A stretch of 60,058 nt of DNA from Bacillota bacterium (GTDB lineage Bacteria > Bacillota > Sulfobacillia > Sulfobacillales > Sulfobacillaceae). Location: the NCBI GenBank assembly GCA_021820965.1, contig JAKACZ010000027.1, forward strand, positions 1 to 60,058, given 5' to 3'. A program made the translations under genes and the position numbers. This document shows positions 53,947 to 60,058 of the stretch, piece by piece; position 1 is the stretch's first letter, and each line of letters starts with the position of its first letter. Below the pieces are notes generated by a model that saw nothing but the letters and a program-made list of their open reading frames with translations, was not told the DNA's origin and did not search any database.

Positions 53947-54750
53947 CAGTGTTCATTGGTTATGCGCGGGTCTCGATAGCGGATTCAAACCAATGGTGCT
54001 TCAGGAAGATGCCTTGCAAAACGGGTTGCAATAAGGTCTTTAAAGACATCATGTGCGGATCGACCCGGATTGTCGGAGACGTTGATGTATGTCCACTCCC
54101 GGTGACGTGTTGCTCGTTTGGCGGCTGGGTCGTCTAGGACGTTCCTTGGCTCACCTCATTCAAGTAGTTCAGGAGCTTCAGGACAAGCACATCGGGTTCC
54201 CGAGTCTCCAAGAGAATATCGATACCACTACATCCGGGGGCTAGTTGATCTTTCATATCTTCGGGGGCTCGCTGAGTTTGGGCGGTTGCTGATTCGTGAA
54301 CGGACCAATGCTAGACTGGCCGCAGTGCGGGCCAGAGGTCGTGTTGGGGGACGGCCGCGGAGACTAAGGCAGCATGCAAAAACAACTTTCTGATTTGGGT
54401 TGCGGCCGGATCACGTAGTTCCACTCACCCGGTGAAAGGTGTGACGGGTTGGATTGACCGCGTTATGATCTCATCATCCACCTTGCGACAGGTACGCTCA
54501 TCCAGTACGGCTTGGACCGCTCCTCTTCGGCGGGTGTGCCTAGGGCCGATGCACATTGGACCATTCCCCACGTGGCAGGTCAATTCCTTTGCATATGGAA
54601 AGGTTATTGTACTGCGCCGCCTAACACCAGAACAGGTGAGGATGGCTCGGCGGCTGATGACGGCAGGGGAGAGCAGCGTGGTGTGGAAATTGCAGAAGCA
54701 CTCCACGTGTCGAGAGCAACGCTAGGTTGGGCCTTAAAACCGATGGAGGT
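53943..54750 (+). pseudogene. Serine resolvase/invertase, frameshifted and interrupted
   Basis: Frames in order give MTVFIGYARVSIADSNQ (catalytic Ser region), CNKVFKDIMCGS, RLGRSLAHLIQVVQELQDKH-like text, FGRLLIRERTNARLAAVRAR GRVGGRPRRL up to 54366, and, after about 257 bp of foreign sequence, TPEQVRMARRLMTAGESSV with a final HTH VEIAEALHVSRATLGWAL. In normal resolvases GGRPRxL directly precedes TPEQ, so 54367-54623 is an insertion. Frameshifts occur in the catalytic half too. Inactive. Confidence 0.8.
54367..54623. mobile_element. 257-bp insertion in the resolvase gene
   Basis: It separates GGRPRRL from TPEQVRMA in the resolvase. Both edges end in a codon run for R-R-L (CGGAGACTA and CGCCGCCTA), a possible imperfect duplication. 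A minus-strand ORF across it has no recognised homology. It shows no similarity to the other MITEs in the window. Confidence 0.5.
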
Positions 54751-54760
54751 GGAGCGGGGG

Positions 54761-55231
54761 TCAGATCGAGGGCAGGAAGTCTAGGGCGTTCGCTGCCGAC
54801 AAGATGGAGATAGCCGGAGAGGAACTTGAAGTCGTTCCGCCCTCAATAGCTTCGGACAGCGCAATTTGACGCAACGCCAGTAATTCTTTGCCTCCGCTGA
54901 CGATCAAATCCGCATGGCTTGCGACCGCTACTTCCAACAACCGATTGTCATCTACGTCGGACAAGTCCGGATGGGTGATGGTAAAATTGGGCACAATAGC
55001 GACGATGTGAGGTGCACTCAGCAACGACTGAGCCATGGAAACTCGTTCCTTTTCGGTGCCTAGGTGAGCGGATTTCGGACGAACAATAACTGCACCCAAT
55101 TCCACAGCCATAGCTAGCGATAGAATGAGCGTATGCGATGCGCGAATCAGATCTAGTAATCGATTAAGCGTGCCGGTTGGCGAACTGAGCAGGGACGAGA
55201 TCAGAACGTTCGTATCAACGACAACTTTCAC
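54761..55231 (-). CDS. PIN-domain toxin (COG1569-like)
   Basis: A 156-residue putative RNase. The N-terminal MKVVVDTNVLISSLLSSPTG holds the first catalytic Asp, with VELGAVI, LSDVDDNRLLEVAVAS (acidic pair) and ADLIVSGGKELLAL further on, the pattern of the COG1569 putative-toxin PIN group. It overlaps the upstream antitoxin-like gene by 4 bp. Together they form a second TA pair, in opposite orientation to the first. Confidence 0.8.
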   Translation of the reverse strand: MKVVVDTNVLISSLLSSPTGTLNRLLDLIRASHTLILSLAMAVELGAVIVRPKSAHLGTEKERVSMAQSLLSAPHIVAIVPNFTITHPDLSDVDDNRLLEVAVASHADLIVSGGKELLALRQIALSEAIEGGTTSSSSPAISILSAANALDFLPSI

Positions 55232-55407
55232 TTGCCGGCGCGGAAAGCTCTAACCTCGGCCATGATTTCCTCTTCCGAAAGATTGGCTTCTTGAATGCGT
55301 GTAGCGAGGCGTGCGCGTGCAACTTGAAACCGTTGCTCCAGCACGGCTTCTGCGGCCTTGCCCGTGAGAACTTTCACCTGAACCGGTTGCTTCTTTATCA
55401 TGCGCAT
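55228..55407 (-). CDS. Antitoxin partner of the PIN toxin
   Basis: A 59-residue basic protein (MRMIKKQPVQVKVLTGKAAE, RLATRIQEANLSEEEIMAEV). ATG 55407 is chosen because GGGAGG lies 9 nt before it; the frame is open further but that part overlaps the surface-protein cassette. It precedes and overlaps the toxin, as expected for an antitoxin. A -10-like TATAAT lies at about 55438-55443 on the minus strand (see the promoter entry). Confidence 0.7.
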   Translation of the reverse strand: MRMIKKQPVQVKVLTGKAAEAVLEQRFQVARARLATRIQEANLSEEEIMAEVRAFRAGK

Positions 55408-55429
55408 GTGTACGACCTCCCGTTCCGGG

Positions 55430-55470
55430 TATCTAGTTTTATTATAACCACCCCTAGTCGAAAAAGGAAC
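55430..55470 (-). promoter_or_regulatory. Probable promoter of the PIN toxin-antitoxin operon
   Basis: On the minus strand TATAAT occurs just upstream of the antitoxin, with TTCCTT 17 bp further as a weak -35. The region abuts the start of the silent Ig-like cassette, so the promoter points away from the cassette. Confidence 0.45.
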
Positions 55471-55491
55471 GATCTTAAAATCTCGCTCACA

Positions 55492-57800
55492 ACGACGGTT
55501 GTGGACGCCAACGGCAACACCGTGGCCAACTACAACGGCAACGTCACGCTGACCACGACCGGCAACGCCACCGCCATTCAAGATCCGACCAACAGTGCCA
55601 ATGCTGGGGGGACGGAAACTGTGGCGGCTGTGAACGGCGTCGCGACCTTCACCGTCGAGTCAACCGGCAATGCGGCGAACGTGTCCGACACCTTAACCGG
55701 TTCCGCCGACTACAACGGTGCAGCCTTGGCTCAGGGGCAAACCACTCTGACGACGTCAGCGGCGAAGGCAACCTCGTTATCCTTGAGCGCTTCGCCGTCG
55801 ACCATCGACGTGAATAATGGCAACGAGCCCACCACGGTCAATGTGCAGGTCCTCGACCAGGCTGGCAACCCCATTTCGGGTGTGTCCGAGCCGGTGACCT
55901 TGACGTTGACGGGCCCTGGCTCGTTTGAGCCCGGCGCATCAGTGACCTCGACCGCCATGTACATTGACGGCTCGGGCAGTGTTACGGTATACGGCATGCA
56001 GAACGGCACGGGTACCATCACGGTGAACGCGTCCTCGACTGGCTTGACCGCCGGTTCCACTGCCATTAAGGCCATTACGGTCGGCGCTCCGTCACAGTTG
56101 GCCATCTCGTCTAAGTCCGAGACGACCTCCACCGGCACGCCCTTCACCTTGTACACCGTGCAGTTAGAGGACGCGTCTGGCAACGCGATTACCAGTGGTG
56201 CGGCTGCATCCGGTGTCGTGGAGTTGTCTGACAACACCGGAACCGTAGGCGGTACGTTGAACTACTACTCGGTCAACACTAACGGCCAGCCTGGGGCATC
56301 GTTGCCCATGACGGCGACCTTGACCAATGGTCAGTTGCAGTTCGCGGTCGAAAACACGAGTGCCGGAACCTCTCCGGCGACCATCACGGTAAAGGACATC
56401 TCGCAAAACCCCAACCTCTCCGCGACGGCTCAGTACGACTTCGCGGTGGGTTCGGGCTCTACGGTATCCCTGACGCCTAGCACGAGCCAAAATGTGGTTC
56501 CGGGCCAAAAGGTGACTGTTTCGGCGCAGTTGACCGACGCGAACGGCAACAACATCAAGAAGGCCGGTGTTGGCGTAACGTTCTACTTTGGGAGCAACGG
56601 GGCGCTGGCCACACTCCCCAACGGGCAGGACGGAACCGGGTCCAACAACGGCTACACGGCTACTACCAATGCAGATGGTGTCGCGACCGTGAGTATCGCC
56701 GTACCCAGCGGTGCGTCGCCGTCTCAGTCGTTCACGGTTGACGCGGTGGTTGGGACCAACGCGGCGGTCACGGGTCCGACCTACACGGTCGAGGCGTTAG
56801 CCAACTACGCGACGGGAATGCAGTACACGTCGTCCAGCGCTTACACCCCGAACAGCTCGCCAAACAACGCCCCTGCGAGTTGGCCGCCAAGTAGTGGTTC
56901 GGTCACCGCAGGAACCCCGATTGCCTCGGGTCTGTACTTGGCCCTGACGAATGGCGTGGGACAGTTTGCATCGTCCAATGACACGTTGGAAATCACTACC
57001 TCCAACCCGAACGTGTTGGCGTTGAGCGCCAATGCTGGTCAACCAAAGTTGCCGGCCGCGGATGGCGTCGCTGAGATGCCGACCATTACCCCAGGATTGG
57101 CGGGTAGCGCCACGATTACTGTGACGGACTTGTCCAACCCAGCCTTGAGCCCAATTACGACGACCGTTCAGGTGAATGCGGCCACGCCGTCGAGTAACAC
57201 CACCTACTTCGAGTTGCTGTACCAGGGCAGCCCAATTTCGTCCAGCAACCCGCTTAGTGTGACCGCGGGAACGCCGGTCGCATTGCAGGTCGAAGAAGTT
57301 GGACCTGGAGGGAACCCGGTCACGGTTACTGGCACCAACGCTGCCGTGGTTGATCTGATGGGTCCTGCTGGATCATTCCGGGCCACCTCGAATGGTTCGA
57401 GCATCACCGCTACGCAAATTCCGGTAGGGTCGTACATGGCTAGCGTGTACTTCGCACCGCAGAGCGGTACGTACACGAGTGAGGGCGGTCTCAGCCATGC
57501 TGCTGCTGTCACGGCTGGGGCGTTCGGAGCGTACGGTGCAGAAACCGTCGGCATTAGTGCAGGCGCGACCTACACCGATCCTACGACCGGCAACACCGAC
57601 ACGTTGGGAACGGGTGGTAGTGATGTGTCGAACATTCCAGTCAACACTGATGTGACCGTGAGTGGCCAAGAGACCGACGCGAACGGGGCGGGTATCCCGA
57701 ACCAGACTGTAACCGTCAACATTACCGGTATTGAGACGAGTGGTGGGTCGTCTAAGACGATCGCTACGGCCACCACAACCACGAACGCCAACGGCTATTA
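55492..57800 (+). pseudogene. Silent Ig-like surface-protein cassette 1
   Basis: About 770 in-frame codons of Big_1/invasin-type Ig repeats with no start codon, SD or signal peptide of their own. The coding sequence begins TTTVVDANGNTVANYNGNVT at a junction, CACAACGACGGTT, shared with cassette 2 (59.5 kb) and similar to 40043 in the expressed gene. Repeats such as VLDQAGNPISGVSEPVTL, TDANGNNIKKAGVGVTFYFG and ETDANGAGIPNQTVTV follow without frameshift. It ends mid-domain at about 57800, where the truncated IS begins. The open frame and even composition argue against long neutral decay. It is probably a donor of variable C-terminal sequence for the surface protein. Confidence 0.75.
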
Positions 57801-58430
57801 CACCGTTTGAGGTCGGGACGATGATCTTTGCTATGTCCATAGGTCAAGAGGGCCGGGGCCGTCGGCCCCGTGGCCGCAGCGGGGTAATCACCAAACAGCG
57901 CGAACGCGGTGGTGTAAACGTGCCCCCCGCGTGTTCCACTGCTTGCATGCGGGTCCCCAGCGTTGCCAGGAGCGCCGGTCCATGGTCCGCGAGATCCTCC
58001 AAGACGCGCCCCAACGCGTCGTCATTGAACTGGGAGGCGTGGACCGTGTCGCCCCACAGGAGCGCCAGAGGTAAGGTCTGCGCCCAGGCTTCCACCTGAT
58101 AGAGGGGATTGCGTTGGGGCAGCACATTGATGACCAGCATGAGGAGGATGACACTGGGCGCAATCCGGGCCCGATCCCGGTCCCACGGCACACTGTCATC
58201 CACCACCGCGAGCCAGTTGACGCGGTCGGCCAGCCAGCGCACCACCAGACTCAGGCCGGTGCCGGGAAAGATATTCGGGTCTTGCTCTAACACCGTCTCG
58301 GTATCTCTCGGAGATTTCAGCATAGCCCAGTACTTCGACAAAACCTCGCCCAATCCTTTGAGGAATATTCTGACTATTTAAAGCCTCGGTCTGACAAAAA
58401 AAGAGACGCGGAGTCTGAGAGATGTGGCGG
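57801..58430 (-). mobile_element. Truncated IS with DUF4277-type transposase
   Basis: The minus strand 57844-58353 encodes the first 145 or so residues of the transposase seen intact at 35517-37244 (MGEVLSKYWAMLKSPRDTET), differing at a few residues, with a frameshift at about residue 145. The IS left end (CAGACTCCGC) is present near 58410. The 3' part is deleted exactly where cassette 1 begins, internal to the IS at a point matching about 36075. It therefore truncates the cassette. Confidence 0.8.
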
Positions 58431-58629
58431 CAACAACGATGGAGCGGTTCCTGATGCAAACGGCCCAATCGACTTGGCATCCCCGTTCCCGTTGTCTCAC
58501 AAACGGTGGTTTTTGCAATGGCAGTACGTCCGCAATTCTTTTTTTCCATTGGGGGAGAGAAGCGGGGCGTGGATGTCGCAGACAGTCGCCGGAAGGGGAA
58601 TCATCTGATACAGTAAATCTGGTGATGAA

Positions 58630-59201
58630 ATGGGATATTTAGATAAATGGAAAACACCGGACTCTTTTTGCGTCTATCACGGGACCTCTGATTTTCATCG
58701 CAAATCGTTCCAGGAGACGGGCATCGTACCCCAACCAATGAAAAAATTCGGGACTTCGGAAGCGGTTTTTATACCACAGCCAATATGGCACAAGCGCAAC
58801 GGTATGCAGCTAAAATTGCCAAAGTTACCGGCGGTCAACCGATCGTGATCACGTGTAATGTGGATGGAGCTCGGCTTAGGGAGTTGTCGCCGGTTAAAAT
58901 TCTTCCTGAATATAACAAGGAATGGCTGGACATCATAAAGGAGAGAAGACGGAGCGGACGCCAACTTCTATTTCATTGGATTTTCGGTCGGTGCGGTGAC
59001 GGAGTAACAGACATCGTGGAACAAATTCGCCACGAGAGCGGGGATGCGGCGTTGCTTAAGGCGATTACCCCGGAACGGAGCAAGTCAACATATTTTTATG
59101 ACCAATTTTGGTTTGGCACAGAGGAATCGTTGACATCTCTCGCCATACTGTCATATTCTATCATTAAGAATGATCTGCAAAAGAATGGAGGTCGGAACTA
59201 A
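58630..59201 (+). pseudogene. DUF3990-like (ADP-ribosyltransferase-like) protein, frameshifted at A6
   Basis: Frame one gives MGYLDKWKTPDSFCVYHGTS and ETGIVPQPMKK. After the AAAAAA run at about 58740, frame two continues IRDFGSGFYTTANMAQAQRY AAKIAKVTGG to the stop at 59201. Joined, the two make about 190 residues with the YHGT...DFGxGFYTT...A layout of DUF3990, a group related to ADP-ribosyltransferase folds. One base change in the A-run would restore a full gene, so this could be an inactivation, a phase-variable tract, or a sequence error. The downstream gene overlaps its stop by 1 nt. Confidence 0.6.
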
Positions 59202-59458
59202 TGGATTTTATGGGTGACGTCCGGAGGGAGTTTGACGACCCCGAGGTTGTCATAACCATTGGGTCAATTCGAAGAGCCCTTTTCACGTTCCGAACCCAGT
59301 CCGTTGTTGATCGCCAACTGTCGAGTAACATGTCTTTGTTGCACGAACTGTTTGATGAGGAACCCGAAATTTTGTTTCATGACGATCCTGCCAAATGGGC
59401 TGAGCTTCTAGCGTTGCGTTGGGGTTGGGTTAGCAGGGACGAATTGTTTGTTCACTAA
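59201..59458 (+). CDS. Small protein, possible partner of the DUF3990-like gene
   Basis: An 85-residue acidic protein (MDFMGDVRREFDDPEVVITI, LLHELFDEEPEILFHDDPAK) starting at the stop of the DUF3990-like gene. Tight coupling suggests it acts with it, perhaps as an antitoxin or immunity protein. No domain recognised. A terminator follows. Confidence 0.55.
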   Translation: MDFMGDVRREFDDPEVVITIGSIRRALFTFRTQSVVDRQLSSNMSLLHELFDEEPEILFHDDPAKWAELLALRWGWVSRDELFVH

Positions 59459-59479
59459 TGGGGTTCTCACAGGATCGTG

Positions 59480-59506
59480 CCCGGCCGTGGAGGTCGGGAT
59501 TTTTTT
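59480..59506 (+). terminator. Terminator after the DUF3990 operon
   Basis: CCCGGCC/GGTCGGG (one G-T pair) followed by ATTTTTTTA. It lies immediately before silent cassette 2, so the cassette is not read from the upstream operon. Confidence 0.75.
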
Positions 59507-59532
59507 ATGACTCAGGTCTGAAACTAGTCCAC

Positions 59533-59941
59533 AACGACGGTCGTCGACGCCAACGGCAATCTGCCTAAGTATTGTGGCAGTGCGGTAGTTAGCGATGCCG
59601 GGGCAGGCCTGATTTCAGCCGCTACGACCAATGGCGATCAACTGAGTGACTTTGCCGCACGCACAATCACCTTCACGAACGGCAAGGCAACGTTTGTCGG
59701 CGGCCCGACCAGCAACATTGGAACGGCCGCGACGATTACCGCGAGTCCCACCGACACTTCCTTGTCGGTAGGATCGACGCAGGTGTCGACGGTAGCTCCG
59801 CAGGCGACGGCTCTCTCATTGAAGCTGGGCTCGAATAGTCCATCCGACCTCGCGGCGAACAGCCAGTCCTACACGACCTTCAATGACACCGTGGACGCAC
59901 AAGGCAATACCTATGGCAACCCGGCGGGAACCCAGTGCTGA
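59533..59941 (+). pseudogene. Silent Ig-like surface-protein cassette 2
   Basis: It begins CACAACGACGGTCGTCGACG, matching the start of cassette 1 for the first 12 bases and encoding TTTVVDANGN at the same point. It continues open for about 135 codons (LPKYCGSAVVSDAGAGLISA, NGKATFVGGPTSNIGTAATI, TVDAQGNTYGNPAGTQC) to a TGA at 59939-59941. No start codon, SD or signal peptide; a terminator directly precedes it. It resembles one and a half Ig-like domains. Confidence 0.65.
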
Positions 59942-60058
59942 CGCATGAGCCGTGAAACCGGCCGGAGAGGTGGGGGAACGAGAAAAGTTTTTCCATAAGA
60001 CCCTCTGGACCTAGTAAAAAATTTCTGAGATGATAGGCTCGACTCTAATATAAGGAGC
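59942..60058. other. Window end
   Basis: ATAAGGAGC at the very end looks like an SD for a gene beyond the window. Confidence 0.35.

Noticed and set aside
55291..55491. Start of the Ig-like cassette at 55291
   Set aside because: That part overlaps the antitoxin gene on the other strand and has no signal peptide; the Ig-like sequence begins at 55492.
1..60058. CRISPR arrays or tRNA genes
   Set aside because: No regularly spaced direct repeats and no cloverleaf with TTCGA-type arms were noticed on a read-through; a tRNAscan-SE and CRISPR search would settle it.

Overview
The window looks like accessory or decaying chromosome from a moderately GC-rich, Gram-positive-type bacterium. Strong GGAGG-type ribosome binding sites, two lipobox lipoproteins, a large secreted Ig-like surface protein and many TTG/GTG starts fit an acidophilic or thermophilic Firmicute such as Sulfobacillus. 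That placement is inference only. No tRNA, rRNA or CRISPR array was seen. Mobile elements and their debris are very dense.

Layout. 1-5.2 kb: a broken IS4-family transposase, a 286-nt structured repeat (copy A), two MITE-like elements, a TM2-domain gene split into two head-to-head halves, one unknown gene, and remnants of an ExeA-like ATPase and of tyrosine recombinases. 5.4-7 kb: an AAA/STAND-type ATPase followed by two very small ORFs. 7.4-15.3 kb: a lipoprotein, a dead MFS transporter, an intact MFS transporter, a second lipoprotein and a two-gene ABC exporter, all on the minus strand. 16.7-18.5 kb: a three-gene operon led by a TIGR04255-like protein. 18.6-20.3 kb: transposase remnants, another MITE and copy B of the structured repeat. 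20.7-28 kb: tandem MutS-like ATPases, enolase with an MFS transporter, and a Trp-rich unknown protein. 28.2-31 kb: an IS66 remnant, then a divergent LysR regulator and MFS transporter. 32-35 kb: a second orphan ATPase and a divergent GGDEF/EAL pair for cyclic-di-GMP turnover. 35.4-37.3 kb: an apparently intact IS with a DUF4277-type transposase.

39-60 kb centres on a 1258-residue secreted Ig-like (probable S-layer or adhesin) gene. It is followed at 55.5 kb and 59.5 kb by two promoterless, startless Ig-like coding cassettes. Both begin at the same short sequence (encoding TTVVDANGN) that also occurs inside the expressed gene, which suggests a reservoir for recombination. Between them lie a broken IS4-like element, an intact IS1634 element with perfect 18-bp inverted repeats, a methyltransferase, a decaying sugar-catabolism operon (MalG-like permease, two Gfo/Idh/MocA oxidoreductases, NagB-like deaminase), two PIN-domain toxin-antitoxin pairs, a resolvase pseudogene and a frameshifted DUF3990-like gene with a small partner.

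The most notable signals are: (1) the surface-protein cassettes; (2) the two 286-nt structured repeats, which show compensatory base changes and sit inside transposase genes, resembling an omega-RNA (HEARO) or the 5' part of a group II intron; (3) the TIGR04255 operon; and (4) the MutS-like pair.
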